A DNA stretch of 64,000 bases from Ancylobacter polymorphus (GCF_030813495.1 NZ_JAUSUI010000007.1:161564-225563); one strand, 5' to 3'; numbered from the stretch's first letter, positions 1-10,568 are shown. Numbers and translations: made by a program. The notes: generated by a model from the letters alone, not told the origin.

Positions 1-159
1 AGCCTTGCGGCCCAGCGCCTCGATCTCGGCCACAACGGCCTGCGCGTCTTCGGCGCGGCTGTGATAGGTCAAGACGACATCGCCGCCCCGACGAGCGACG
101 CTGAGGGCGGTGTTGCGGCCAAGCCCGCGGCTGCCGCCGGTGATGAGGGTAATGGTCAT
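1..159 (-). CDS. SDR family oxidoreductase, N-terminal part (truncated by window edge)
   Basis: Reading the minus strand from the ATG at 157-159 gives 53 codons that run off the left edge. The protein begins MTITLITGGSRGLGRNTA, which contains the TGGSRGLG nucleotide-binding turn of classical short-chain dehydrogenases/reductases. It is followed by a beta strand and Ser/Arg residues (YHSRAEDA) typical of NADP(H) preference. Only the start of the Rossmann fold is present, so the substrate cannot be named and the catalytic Tyr-x-x-x-Lys lies outside. The gene is divergent from the AraC-type regulator at 291, with about 130 bp between them. This is a common layout for a regulator and the oxidoreductase it controls, and that control is an inference. 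Confidence 0.85.
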   Translation of the reverse strand, partial: MTITLITGGSRGLGRNTALSVARRGGDVVLTYHSRAEDAQAVVAEIEALGRKA

Positions 160-290
160 GGGTCCGTCTCCTGTTGCGGTGAGACAGATATGACGCGCGG
201 CGCGCGGCCGTGGTTGCCGGATCGGCGGAGCCTCTTGCCTATTTCTCCGAAGGTGCTTTCCTTTCTCGGCCGCCGGGCTAGCATGCCGGC

Positions 291-1178
291 ATGACAACCC
301 TGCTCGACATCATGGACCGCCACGGCCGGCTTCACGCCGATGCCAACGGCATCGCCACGACGCCGATCCCTGGCGTCATGTTTTTCCGCGTCACCTCCCC
401 GTCGGGCGTCAGCCACGCCATCGCCCGGCCGCTGGTCTGCCTGGTCGTGCAGGGCGCCAAGCAGGTGACGATGGGCGGGCGCGATTTTCCGCTCCGCGCC
501 GGCGAGTCGCTGCTGATCACCGCCGATGTGCCGATCGTCAGCCAGATCACCAGGGCAAGCCACGCCGCGCCCTATGTCTCCCTGGTGCTGGAACTCGACC
601 TGGCCATCGTCGCCGAACTGGCGCGGGAAATGGAGCCGGCCCTGGCCGGTGCGGCGGACCCTGTGCGGGTCGACCCGACCGATGGCGAGGTGGCGGGCGC
701 GGCGCTGCGGCTGCTGCACTTGCTCGATCGTCCCGGCGCGCTGCCGGTACTGCAGGCGGCACTGATCCGCGAAATGCACTACTGGCTGCTGGCCGGGCGG
801 CACGGCGCCGCCATTCGCCGGCTCGGCTGGCCGGATAGTCACGCCCAGCGCATCGGCCGAGCCGTGGCGCTGCTGCGTGCGGAGTTCGCCAAGCCCTTGC
901 CGGTGAACCGCCTCGCGGAGGTGGCGGGAATGAGCGTGTCCACCTTCCACCAGCATTTCCGCGCCGTCACCTCGCTATCCCCGCTGCAGTTTCAGAAGCA
1001 GCTGCGGCTGATCGAGGCGCGGCGGCTGATGGCGGCGGAAGGGGTGTCCGCGAGCCTGGCGGCCTTTGCGGTGGGCTATGAAAGCGTGCCGCAATTCACC
1101 CGCGAATATGGGCGCCTGTTCGGCGCGCCGCCGGTGCGGGACGTGAAGGCGGCACGGGAGCAGATGCGCGCCGCCTGA
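291..1178 (+). CDS. AraC family transcriptional regulator
   Basis: A 295-residue protein with the layout of the AraC_N-type regulators: an N-terminal cupin-like effector domain (roughly residues 20-170) and a C-terminal AraC double helix-turn-helix (roughly 185-290). The HTH is seen in LAEVAGMSVSTFHQHF and in the second helix pair around AFAVGYESVPQFTREYGRLFG, the usual signature of the family. The start ATG at 291 fits the domain boundaries. It is divergent from an SDR gene at the left edge of the window, so local activation of that oxidoreductase is likely but not shown. The effector is unknown. Confidence 0.88.
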   Translation: MTTLLDIMDRHGRLHADANGIATTPIPGVMFFRVTSPSGVSHAIARPLVCLVVQGAKQVTMGGRDFPLRAGESLLITADVPIVSQITRASHAAPYVSLVLELDLAIVAELAREMEPALAGAADPVRVDPTDGEVAGAALRLLHLLDRPGALPVLQAALIREMHYWLLAGRHGAAIRRLGWPDSHAQRIGRAVALLRAEFAKPLPVNRLAEVAGMSVSTFHQHFRAVTSLSPLQFQKQLRLIEARRLMAAEGVSASLAAFAVGYESVPQFTREYGRLFGAPPVRDVKAAREQMRAA

Positions 1179-1196
1179 GGATCGCGAGGCGCGGCT

Positions 1197-1694
1197 TCAG
1201 TCCAGCGGCACCTTGCGGTTCTCGCCGAGATCAGTGGTCGAGCCGGAGAGACGCGCCGCCATCATCTTGAACATCACGCCGATGGAATTGGACGGGCCGT
1301 CCCAATATTCCGCCTGGTCGGGAATGAAGCGCAAAACGCAGATATTCGGGTCGGTCTTGCCCTGCGGCCAGAACGCTTTGTTCATGTCGCTCCAGAGTTC
1401 GTCGATCTTGGCGCGGTCGTTGGAGACTTCGGCCTGGCCGGAGACCGAGAGGTAGTTGTTGTCGCCCGGCTTGGCGAAGGTGAGCGCGGCCTGCGGGTCC
1501 CGCTCCAACTCGTCATCCTTGTGACCGCGGCGGTCCGAAAGGAACCAGACGCAGCCTTCCTCGCGCGAGGGATGGGCGTCCATCGGCCGGGCGCGCAGCG
1601 TCTCGCCCTCGCGGGTGACGAGCATGCAGATGCGGATGTCCTCCATCATCTCCCAGACGCGGTCGATGGCTTCGGCGGTGGTCTTGTCGTCCAT
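1197..1694 (-). CDS. Pyridoxamine 5'-phosphate oxidase-like (general stress protein) FMN-binding family
   Basis: A 165-residue protein with the split-barrel flavin-binding fold of PPOX-like general stress proteins (Pfam Pyrid_ox_like type). Visible family features are the early strand ICMLVTREGETLRARPM, the VWFLSDRRGHKDDEL segment and the LSVSGQAEV strand. These proteins usually bind FMN or F420 and are weak or untested oxidoreductases, so the substrate is unknown. It faces the AraC gene tail-to-tail with an 18 bp gap and is divergent from the protease at 1845. The ATG at 1692-1694 is the natural start. Confidence 0.85.
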   Translation of the reverse strand: MDDKTTAEAIDRVWEMMEDIRICMLVTREGETLRARPMDAHPSREEGCVWFLSDRRGHKDDELERDPQAALTFAKPGDNNYLSVSGQAEVSNDRAKIDELWSDMNKAFWPQGKTDPNICVLRFIPDQAEYWDGPSNSIGVMFKMMAARLSGSTTDLGENRKVPLD

Positions 1695-1844
1695 GGAAAA
1701 GCCTCCTCGGGTTCGAGGGGAGAACCCGGAGGCGCAGCGCTGGTTCCTCGCTTCGTGCGGCGATCGGCCCGCGGCATCCGTGCTGTTCCGCTGTCATGTG
1801 GCAGCGCTCTCGCTATGCTAGCGAGCCCACGTAAGGAGACGCTC

Positions 1845-2972
1845 ATGGCCTGGTCGCTCACCGTCGGATATGTCTATGGTACCGCGGTCCGCATTCACGT
1901 GACCTTTCTGCTCTTTCTCGCCTGGATCTGGGTCGCCTATTACCAGAGGGGCGGGGCGGGCGCGGCGTGGGACGGCGTCGCCTTCGTGGCGTTGCTTTTC
2001 CTTTGCGTGCTGCTGCACGAGTTCGGCCATATCTTCGCGGCGCGGCGCTACGGGGTGAAGACGCCGGAGGTCACGCTCTGGCCGTTCGGCGGCATCGCCC
2101 GGCTGGAGCGGATCCCGGAAAAGCCCTCGGAAGAGCTGGTGGTGGCGCTGGCCGGACCGGCGGTGAATGTGGTCATCGCCGCCGTGCTGCTGCTCTTGCT
2201 CGGCGGCAATGTCGGGATGGAGCACATTGAGAGCATCGAAAACCCGCAGGTGAGCTTGCTCGCCAAGCTCGCCGCCGCCAACATCTTTCTCGTGGTGTTC
2301 AATCTCATTCCCGCCTTTCCCATGGATGGCGGGCGGGTGCTGCGCGCGTTGCTGGCAATGCGTATGAGCCATGCGCAGGCGACGCAGACGGCGGCCTCCA
2401 TCGGGCAGGGCCTGGCCATCGGCCTCGGCGTGCTTGGCATTTTCGGCAACCCGATGCTGATCATCATCGCCGTCTTCGTCTTCCTTGCCGCGTCCGGCGA
2501 GGCCGGGCAGGTGCAGATGAAGCAGGTGGCGCAGGGCCTGCTGGTGGAAGACGCGATGATCACCCAGTTCGAGACGCTGGGCCCGACGGCGAGCGTCGGC
2601 GATGCGGCGGAAGCGCTGATCCGCACCACCCAGAAGGAGTTTCCCATTGTCGACGGCGCGGTGCATCTGCGCGGCGTGCTCACCCGCGACGCCATGATCC
2701 GCGCGCTGCAGGCGCAGGGGCCCGGCGCGTCGGTGCTGGAAGCGATGGCGGAGGTGCCGACGGTCGGCACCCGCACCCCGCTCGACCGCGCGCTGGCGCT
2801 CATCACCCAGCGCGGCGCCCCCGTCGTCGGCGTGGTGGATTCCGGCGGCAGGCTGGTGGGCCTGCTCTCGCCGGAGAATGTCGGCGAGATGATGATGCTG
2901 CGCGCCGCCCAGCCGGACGCCCGCTTCGGGCCCTGGGCGAAGCGCAGCCCGCCCGCGCGGCCGGTCGCCTGA
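1845..2972 (+). CDS. Site-2 protease family (M50) zinc metalloprotease with C-terminal CBS domains
   Basis: A 375-residue membrane protein. I chose the ATG at 1845 because AAGGAG lies just upstream and the predicted protein then starts at the first membrane helix; an open frame to 1521 exists but overlaps the divergent PPOX gene. Residues about 58-62 are HEFGH, the zinc motif of site-2 proteases, and NLIPAFPMDGG supplies the second family motif with the third metal ligand. Four to six hydrophobic helices fill residues 10-230. Two CBS-like repeats follow (about 235-350), a common arrangement in the SpoIVFB-like branch where CBS domains may sense nucleotides. The substrate is unknown. Confidence 0.9.
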   Translation: MAWSLTVGYVYGTAVRIHVTFLLFLAWIWVAYYQRGGAGAAWDGVAFVALLFLCVLLHEFGHIFAARRYGVKTPEVTLWPFGGIARLERIPEKPSEELVVALAGPAVNVVIAAVLLLLLGGNVGMEHIESIENPQVSLLAKLAAANIFLVVFNLIPAFPMDGGRVLRALLAMRMSHAQATQTAASIGQGLAIGLGVLGIFGNPMLIIIAVFVFLAASGEAGQVQMKQVAQGLLVEDAMITQFETLGPTASVGDAAEALIRTTQKEFPIVDGAVHLRGVLTRDAMIRALQAQGPGASVLEAMAEVPTVGTRTPLDRALALITQRGAPVVGVVDSGGRLVGLLSPENVGEMMMLRAAQPDARFGPWAKRSPPARPVA

Positions 2973-2987
2973 CGGGAGCCGGTCCGC

Positions 2988-3290
<303 letters not shown>

Positions 3291-3458
3291 TCAAGGTGGG
3301 GCCAAAGCGGGTGGGTTCAAGGGTTTGAGGTGGCCGCGCGCGTCGACCACCCGGCGCGGAACCTTGCGCAGGCCCGCGCGTTGTCGGCAACGTCGCGCCT
3401 CGTTCCCGCGCGCGCGGGCGCGGCGGCCTCCGACCCTCTGCGCGCGAGGAGTAGGTTC

Positions 3459-3692
3459 ATGACTCTCGATCACGAGCCCGTCCGGCTGCAATACTGGCCG
3501 CCCTCCCACACCGTGGATGCCCCTGACAAATGGCCCGATTCCTACGAATTCGGCTCGGTGGAAGATGCGGTCGCCTTCGCCATGACCCAGTCGCCTTCCC
3601 ATCGCGAGGTGGCGTGGCTGCGCACGGCCGAGGGCGAAATCCTCAAGCCCGCGCAGATTCGCCGGCTGTGGGAATTGCGGCGCGACCATTGA
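3459..3692 (+). CDS. Small conserved hypothetical protein (77 aa)
   Basis: The ATG at 3459 has GAGGAG about ten bases upstream and opens a 77-residue frame. The protein is soluble and has no signal peptide. It is rich in aromatic residues at the start (VRLQYWPPSHTVDAPDKW) and ends in REVAWLRTAEGEILKPAQI, a short beta-type layout. I do not recognise a family with confidence. It lies alone between the repeat protein and typA; the typA promoter region and leader hairpin follow it, so it is probably a separate transcription unit. Confidence 0.6.
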   Translation: MTLDHEPVRLQYWPPSHTVDAPDKWPDSYEFGSVEDAVAFAMTQSPSHREVAWLRTAEGEILKPAQIRRLWELRRDH

Positions 3693-3734
3693 CCGCTTTT
3701 TCGCCCGCGAAGGCGTGGCGCGCCGCTTCCGTCG

Positions 3735-3762
3735 TTGATCTCGCGGGCTTTGTGAGTATAGT
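3735..3762 (+). promoter_or_regulatory. Probable sigma-70 promoter of typA
   Basis: TTGATC at 3735-3740 and TATAGT at 3757-3762 are separated by 16 bp. Transcription would start near 3769, leaving a leader of about 50 nt before the typA ATG at 3820. Almost all of that leader is the hairpin described at 3779-3808. Confidence 0.5.
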
Positions 3763-3778
3763 GCGCCGCAAAATTCAC

Positions 3779-3808
3779 GCGGGTCCGAAGACTTCGGGCC
3801 CGCTTTTT
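3779..3808 (+). terminator. Terminator-like hairpin with T-tract directly in front of typA
   Basis: GCGGGTCCGAAG at 3779-3790 pairs with CTTCGGGCCCGC at 3792-3803, with one G-U pair; the innermost pairs must open to form a loop. TTTTT follows at 3804-3808. By structure this is an intrinsic terminator, but it ends only 11 bp before the typA start codon and downstream of the likely typA promoter. It may therefore end upstream transcription, act as an attenuator, or be an RNA structure affecting translation. Confidence 0.7.
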
Positions 3809-3819
3809 GGTGTTTTCAT

Positions 3820-5649
<1,830 letters not shown>

Positions 5650-5672
5650 CGCCTGCCTTGGCAACCGATCAA

Positions 5673-5705
5673 GGGCCTGTCCGCTTGCGCGGGCAGGCCC
5701 TTTTT
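5673..5705 (+). terminator. Intrinsic terminator after typA
   Basis: GGGCCTGTCCGC (5673-5684) pairs with GCGGGCAGGCCC (5689-5700) around a TTGC loop, followed by TTTTT. The stem is 12 pairs with one G-U. It sits 23 bp after the typA stop and should end that transcript. Confidence 0.88.
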
Positions 5706-5809
5706 CATGGGGTCGAAGCGTGACCCTGGCGCCACGGTGCGGTGGAACGATCGCCCCGACGCTGCGGAAAGCCCTTGATCCTGCGAAGCGCATTTGCTCC
5801 CATCAGCTC

Positions 5810-6319
5810 ATGAGCACGCTTCTCGTCGAGACACGCCGGGCGCGCCTGGCCGATGCAGGCGACATTGCCGATATCCATGATGCGGCATGGCGAGTGGCCT
5901 ATCGCGGCCTCATCCCCGGTGCCGAGCTGGAGAAGATGATCCAGCGCCGGGGCCCCGCCTGGTGGCACACCGCGCTGAAGCGCGGCTCGCGCGTCATTGT
6001 CCTCACCTTTGGCGACGCGGTGGCCGGCTATGCCAATGTCGGGCGCAACCGTGCGCGCGGGCTGCCCTTCGAGGGCGAAATCTACGAGCTTTATCTGCGG
6101 CCGGAATATCAGGGGCTCGGCTTCGGTCGCCGCCTGTTCGAGGACGCGCGCAAGGAACTCGTCAGCGCCGGCTTTGACGGGCTGGCGGTGTGGGCGCTGG
6201 CGGCCAACGATCCGGCCGTGAGCTTCTACCGCGCCATGGGCGGGATGGGCGTCGCGCGTTCCACCGAGAGCTTCGGCGGCCGCGCACTGGAGAAGCTGGC
6301 CTTCGGCTGGAACGCCTGA
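5810..6319 (+). CDS. GNAT family N-acetyltransferase
   Basis: A 169-residue GNAT protein. The start at 5810 gives MSTLLVETRRARLADAGDIADIHDAAW, the usual first strand and helix; upstream start codons in the same frame would add an unrelated tail. The acetyl-CoA motif A is seen as LYLRPEYQGLGFGRRLFEDA (Q/R-x-x-G-x-G/A), followed by LAVWALAANDPAVSFYRAMGG (motif B). The substrate is not evident. It stands alone between the typA terminator and the convergent yggU gene. Confidence 0.88.
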   Translation: MSTLLVETRRARLADAGDIADIHDAAWRVAYRGLIPGAELEKMIQRRGPAWWHTALKRGSRVIVLTFGDAVAGYANVGRNRARGLPFEGEIYELYLRPEYQGLGFGRRLFEDARKELVSAGFDGLAVWALAANDPAVSFYRAMGGMGVARSTESFGGRALEKLAFGWNA

Positions 6320-6344
6320 CGCCTCCTAGCGACGCTGGACCCGC

Positions 6345-6680
6345 TCAATCGGCAGCGGAGGCAATGCTTGCCAGCCGGGCGGCGATTTCCTGCCCGTTGC
6401 CGATGAGCCTAAAGCTCTTGGTCCGGCCGGTCGCTCCCGCCAGCAGTTCCACCCGCGAGGGCGCGAGACCGGTCGCCTTGGCCAGCAGTTTCGCCAGCGC
6501 GGCATTGGCCTTGCCGTCCTCGGCGGCGACACTGACACGCGCTTTCAGCGCGCGCCGCCCGTCGCCGAGTTCGACGATGCCGTCAATCGCATCGCGCCCG
6601 CCGCGCGGGGTGGCGCGCACCGTCACCGTCACGCCTTCGGCCGTCAGCGTCCAGGGCGGCGCCGGAAGGGGCGCGCTCAC
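6345..6680 (-). CDS. DUF167 (YggU) family protein
   Basis: A 111-residue protein of the DUF167/YggU family, small alpha/beta proteins of unknown function. The family core is visible as VTVRATPRGGRDAIDGIVE, LKARVSVAAEDGKANAAL and FRLIGNG. Translation likely begins at the GTG at 6678-6680, which overlaps the stop codon of yggT by two bases (GTGA), so the two genes are translationally coupled. The yggT-yggU pairing is conserved in many proteobacteria. Confidence 0.88.
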   Translation of the reverse strand: MSAPLPAPPWTLTAEGVTVTVRATPRGGRDAIDGIVELGDGRRALKARVSVAAEDGKANAALAKLLAKATGLAPSRVELLAGATGRTKSFRLIGNGQEIAARLASIASAAD

Positions 6681-6961
6681 GAGCCGGCGACGAGCTCGAA
6701 CACCAGGTTGCGGATGAAATAGAGCAGGATGATCAGGATCACCGGCGAGACGTCGATGCCGCCGAGATTGGGTAGCACACGCCGTAGCGGCGCCAGCACC
6801 GGCTCGGTCACCCGCCAGAGGAATTCGCCGATGCTGCGGACGATGGGGTTGTGCGCGTTGACCACGTTGAACACCACCAGCCAGGACAGGATGGCCGAGG
6901 CGATCAGGATCCAGACATAAAGCGTGATCAGCGTGTCGAACAGCCAGAGAATCGAATACAT
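6677..6961 (-). CDS. YggT family integral membrane protein
   Basis: A 94-residue protein with two hydrophobic segments (about residues 3-28 and 70-90) and the family core WRVTEPVLAPLRRVLPNLGGIDVSPV between them. YggT proteins are inner membrane proteins linked to osmotic tolerance and cell-shape or division functions in other bacteria; the mechanism is not settled. It is the first gene of a two-gene unit with the DUF167 protein. Confidence 0.9.
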   Translation of the reverse strand: MYSILWLFDTLITLYVWILIASAILSWLVVFNVVNAHNPIVRSIGEFLWRVTEPVLAPLRRVLPNLGGIDVSPVILIILLYFIRNLVFELVAGS

Positions 6962-7151
6962 CGGCAGCCTCGGAGCAGGGGCGGGAGCACGGCGCGGACG
7001 TGTCTCGTCACGCGGGAGATTGGGTCTGCGACCGGGTTTTCCACCGGACCGGACCCGACCCCGAAGCGCCGTCCGCCACGATGCTTAATGCTGCCGCCGC
7101 ATTGCGGCAACCCTGATTCACAGCCCCGCGCATCAACCGTGCCGAGCCGCC

Positions 7152-7181
7152 TTGACACAGCCCCGGCGGCGAACGTACAAG
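7152..7181 (+). promoter_or_regulatory. Promoter of tRNA-Ala
   Basis: A perfect TTGACA at 7152-7157 is followed, 18 bp later, by TACAAG at 7176-7181. The expected start near 7188 is about ten bases before the mature tRNA 5' end. Confidence 0.65.
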
Positions 7182-7197
7182 GCGCGGCCTGAGGCTT

Positions 7198-7273
7198 GGG
7201 GCCGTAGCTCAGTTGGGAGAGCGCTGCAATCGCACTGCAGAGGTCAGGGGTTCAAATCCCCTCGGCTCCACCA
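7198..7273 (+). tRNA. tRNA-Ala (anticodon CGC)
   Basis: A 76-nt tRNA including an encoded CCA end. The acceptor arm GGGGCCG (7198-7204) pairs with CGGCTCC (7263-7269), followed by A and CCA. The anticodon stem CTGCA/TGCAG encloses the loop ATCGCAC, giving anticodon CGC (decodes GCG, alanine). The T arm contains GGTTCAAATCC. No integrase or att-like duplication is seen next to it. Confidence 0.97.
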
Positions 7274-7479
7274 GGCTTCCGGGCATTTCGGCGCTGATCT
7301 AAGCGCCCTCCGATTTCCCTCCGACAACATTACCCTCGACGTCGGCCTGCGCCGAGCCGCTGTCTCGCCGCAGGGTCACGCAGCCGTGACGCGAGCTCCG
7401 CCGGCGACGTGCCTTTACGTCACATTGCGGGCGTAAAGCCCGGCAAAATAAGCCAAGTTTCTCCACGAAGGTCCCCTGC

Positions 7480-8751
7480 ATGGTATCGGCTCTGCGCGAA
7501 GGCGTGTCCGGGCTCGACGTGACCATGCGCCTCACGCTCGCCGTGCTGGCGCTGGCCTCGGGCGTCTATACCTATCTCGGCGTGCGCGAACTGCTCGACG
7601 GCCCGCCCGTCATGACCGTTTTCGCGGCGATCATTTATTCGAGCGCGGTCTCTGTCGCGATCTACGCCTTCTGGTCGTTCCTGCTGCGCTTCCTGCCGCA
7701 TGTGCGCGATGTGGCGAGCCGGCTCTGGCTGACGGCGGCGATGCTGCTCGGCTCGCTGATGATTATCGCCATGTCGTCCTGGCTGAACGCGGCAGCGCTC
7801 GCCGGAGCGGCGGCGATCGAGCAGCACCTCGCGGTAACGGTGCAGAATTACACGCGCGACCTCGACACGGCGCATAACCGGGCGCTGGGCGCGCAAAGCC
7901 TGCTGCCCGACATTCAATTGGCCTCGACCCGTTTCGCCCGGCTCGCCGAAGCTGAGCGCGGCGGCGCGCTGACCGGCACGGGCGGCTCCGGCACGGTCGT
8001 GCAGCTGCTGAGCCAGATGTCGAGCCAGCTCGACGATCTCGCGCGCGAAGTGGCGGCGAGCGGAGAGCGGGCCAAGGCGTTCTATGCCGAGGGCAGCGCG
8101 CAGATCGCCCGCATGCGCGAATTCGTTTCCGGCCAGGGCGACATCAAGGCCCGCTCGGATGCCTTCGGCGCCGAGGCGCTGGCGCTGATCGGCACCATTG
8201 CCGCGCTGGAACAGACTTCGATGGCGCCGGCGGTGCGACGGGCAGCGGACGATCTCGTCACCGGCTTCATTGCCCCGGCCGCCGATGGCCGCACCGCCGA
8301 TCTCGCCGGGCGGCAGAGCGCCGTCGTCGGCAGTGTCGAGAAGGCGGTACAGGCACAGGCCAGCGCGCTCTCTCAGGCAGCCGACAAGATCATCGGCGCC
8401 GGCGCGGTGGAGCCGGCGCGTTTCCAGCCGCTCTCCACTGCCGAGGCCGTGGTGCGCTATGCCGGCGATTTTCTGCCGAGCTGGGCCGGGGCGATTTCCA
8501 TCGACCTGCTTCCGGCGGTGCTGGTGCTTATCCTGTGCGTCGTCCACGCCGCGATCCGGCGCGAAGAGCAGCCGGCCGAGGCGGAGACGATGTCGGCGGC
8601 GCAGCTCATCGCCGCGCTGCGGCTGGCCCGTCAGGTGGGCGAGGAGCGGCGAACGGTCGAGGAGGATGAGAGTTTCGAAGCGGTCATGGCCGAGATGTCG
8701 CCGGCCGCCACGGTGACCACCCTACCTGCTGGCCGGGCCAAGAAGGACTGA
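7480..8751 (+). CDS. Multi-pass membrane protein with large extracytoplasmic helical domain
   Basis: A 423-residue protein of no family I can name. Three hydrophobic helices lie near residues 17-36, 45-71 and 82-105, followed by about 220 mostly helical, Ala-rich residues and a fourth helix (about 338-360, ending PAVLVLILCVVHAAI). The C-terminal 60 residues are charged and probably cytoplasmic. The central domain could form a coiled-coil-like periplasmic stalk. The stop is separated by only 3 bp from the start of the ClpP-like gene, so the two are almost certainly one operon and may work together. Confidence 0.75.
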   Translation: MVSALREGVSGLDVTMRLTLAVLALASGVYTYLGVRELLDGPPVMTVFAAIIYSSAVSVAIYAFWSFLLRFLPHVRDVASRLWLTAAMLLGSLMIIAMSSWLNAAALAGAAAIEQHLAVTVQNYTRDLDTAHNRALGAQSLLPDIQLASTRFARLAEAERGGALTGTGGSGTVVQLLSQMSSQLDDLAREVAASGERAKAFYAEGSAQIARMREFVSGQGDIKARSDAFGAEALALIGTIAALEQTSMAPAVRRAADDLVTGFIAPAADGRTADLAGRQSAVVGSVEKAVQAQASALSQAADKIIGAGAVEPARFQPLSTAEAVVRYAGDFLPSWAGAISIDLLPAVLVLILCVVHAAIRREEQPAEAETMSAAQLIAALRLARQVGEERRTVEEDESFEAVMAEMSPAATVTTLPAGRAKKD

Positions 8752-8754
8752 GCC

Positions 8755-9570
8755 GTGGACGCCGCCGCCCCGCCATCCTCTTCTCCTCCGCTGGCCCGGT
8801 GGCGCCGCGCCCTCGGCGAACGGCCGGACGAGACACTGCTGCGGGTGATCTTCCGCGGCCTGATCGTGCTGTCGGTGGTCGCGGTGGCGTGGGATGTTTA
8901 TGAGCGCGAACAGGCGTCGCCCGCCCTCCCGGGCGCGAACCCTTCCGCCCCGGCCGAGGCGCCAGCGGTGCCTTATCTCCCTTCAACCCGGCCGGACCGG
9001 GCGGCGCCGGAGAAGGACCGTCGCGGCCGCGCGCCCGATTCCGCACTGCGCCAGCCGATGAGCCTCGAATTGCTGGCCGGTGGCCGGCTGGAAGCGCGCG
9101 GTACCATCACGCCCGGCACGGCCGAGCGATTGACGGCCGAACTCGACAAGCGTGGTTCCTATGTGAAGACCGTCGTGCTGAACTCTCCCGGCGGGGCGGT
9201 GTCCGATGCCTTGGCCATGGGGCGGGCGATTCGTGCGCGCGGGCTCGACACCCGTGTCGAGGGAAAGGGCCTGTGCGCCTCGTCCTGCCCGCTTATCTTC
9301 GCGGCAGGGGTGGCACGAACGGCCGAGCCCGGCGCGGCGATCGGCGTGCATCAGGTCTTCGCGGCGCAGCCGCCGGGTATGCCACGCCTCGACGGCGCCG
9401 AAGGCATGGCGCAGGCGCAGCGCGTTTCCGCCGAGGCGCAGCGCCATCTCGTCGAGATGGGAGTCGATCCGAGGGTGTGGATCAATGCCATGGAGACCCC
9501 GCCGCAGGAGATGTTCTATTTCACCGCGCCGGAGTTGCGGGAGCTGAAGCTGGTGACATCACGGTCGTGA
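8755..9570 (+). CDS. Membrane-anchored ClpP/crotonase-like periplasmic protein (COG3904 type)
   Basis: A 271-residue protein starting at a GTG three bases after the previous stop. One membrane segment near residues 30-48 is followed by a Pro/Ala linker and a serine-protease-like ClpP fold. Visible landmarks are LNSPGGAVSDAL (residues 142-153), CASSC (174-178), whose serine is in the position of the ClpP nucleophile, and GVHQVF (197-202), holding a histidine. These match uncharacterised COG3904 proteins; proteolysis is an inference. The two cysteines flanking the serine could form a disulfide. It is tightly coupled to the membrane protein upstream. Confidence 0.8.
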   Translation: MDAAAPPSSSPPLARWRRALGERPDETLLRVIFRGLIVLSVVAVAWDVYEREQASPALPGANPSAPAEAPAVPYLPSTRPDRAAPEKDRRGRAPDSALRQPMSLELLAGGRLEARGTITPGTAERLTAELDKRGSYVKTVVLNSPGGAVSDALAMGRAIRARGLDTRVEGKGLCASSCPLIFAAGVARTAEPGAAIGVHQVFAAQPPGMPRLDGAEGMAQAQRVSAEAQRHLVEMGVDPRVWINAMETPPQEMFYFTAPELRELKLVTSRS

Positions 9571-9715
9571 CGGCAAGAGGTCGCAGCCTGGTGAAAAATC
9601 CGCCCAAGCGCGGTCATTTTTGCAATTCATCAATGGCTTGCCCGCATTGATGCGCGTCATCCCAAAGCGGGCTGGCGCGCCTATATCAAGCGCCTCTCTG
9701 ACTGGACGTGCCGCC

Positions 9716-9832
9716 ATGAGCGCTCTCGGCTTTCTCCCCGTTCCCTTCGCCTCGGCCCTGTTCCTCGTGGGCTTCGCCGTCTCCATGATGATCGCCTTCA
9801 ACGTGCTGGGCGAGCGCGGCGGTAAGTCGTGA
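9716..9832 (+). CDS. Possible 38-residue single-pass membrane peptide
   Basis: An ATG at 9716 opens a short frame encoding one hydrophobic helix (FASALFLVGFAVSMMIAFNVL) followed by GERGGKS. The layout resembles small membrane proteins, but there is no strong Shine-Dalgarno. It could also be a chance frame in the 375 bp between the ClpP-like gene and lemA. Apart from this frame I see nothing definite in that stretch. Confidence 0.35.
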   Translation: MSALGFLPVPFASALFLVGFAVSMMIAFNVLGERGGKS

Positions 9833-9945
9833 CGCGCTCGCGCCGTGCCGGGCGGGCCCGGCCGCGCGGGAATGGGTGAACTGTCACCCGCTCCGCTCTA
9901 TAATCGGTGAGCCGCTGCGGCGGCTGCGCTGGGAAAGGGCCCGTC

Positions 9946-10566
9946 ATGCTGAATCTGTCCCGCCTGTCCGAGCTCTCCCGCCGCCTTCTCGGGCCGCTGC
10001 TGCTGGTCATGCTGGCGACCGGCCTCGCCGGCTGCGGTGTGAACAACATTCCCACCAATGAGGAGAAGGCGAAGGCGGCGTGGAGCGACGTGCTGAACCA
10101 GTATCAGCGCCGCGCCGAGCTGATCCCTAACCTCGTCGAGACGGTGAAGGGCTATGCCCAGCACGAGAACGAGGTCCTCACCCAGGTGACACAGGCGCGG
10201 GCGCAGGCGACCTCGATCAAGGTGGACGCTTCCACCATTACCGATCCCGAACAGTTCAAGCAGTTCCAGCAGGCGCAGGCGCAGCTTTCCGGCGCGCTCG
10301 GCCGGCTGATCGCGGTGTCCGAGGCCTATCCCGACCTGAAGGCAAACCAGAATTTCCTCGCCCTGCAGGCGCAGATCGAAGGCACGGAGAACCGTATCGC
10401 CGTGGCGCGGCGCGATTACATCGAGGCGGTGCGCGTCTATAATACCGAGTTGCGCACCTTCCCCGGCGTTCTGTGGGCGAGCACGCTCTACCGCAGCAGC
10501 AAGCCGATGGAGACCTTCACCATCTCGGAGGAGCAGATGAAAGCGCCTCAGGTGAAGTTCAACTGA
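9946..10566 (+). CDS. LemA family lipoprotein
   Basis: A 206-residue LemA protein. The start at 9946 gives a lipoprotein signal with lipobox LAGC (cysteine near residue 28), so it should be anchored in a membrane on the periplasmic side. The family core is clear: WSDVLNQYQRRAELIPNLVETVKGYA near residues 45-70, the YPDLKANQNFLALQAQIEGTE motif and the YN motif near the end. LemA proteins are coiled-coil helical bundles of unknown function that usually neighbour TPM-domain proteins, as here: the next gene starts two bases after this stop. Confidence 0.93.
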   Translation: MLNLSRLSELSRRLLGPLLLVMLATGLAGCGVNNIPTNEEKAKAAWSDVLNQYQRRAELIPNLVETVKGYAQHENEVLTQVTQARAQATSIKVDASTITDPEQFKQFQQAQAQLSGALGRLIAVSEAYPDLKANQNFLALQAQIEGTENRIAVARRDYIEAVRVYNTELRTFPGVLWASTLYRSSKPMETFTISEEQMKAPQVKFN

Positions 10567-10568
10567 CC

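Noticed and set aside
1521..1844. N-terminal extension of the site-2 protease
   Set aside because: It overlaps the PPOX gene on the other strand, and the ATG at 1845 has a strong Shine-Dalgarno and gives the expected protein start.
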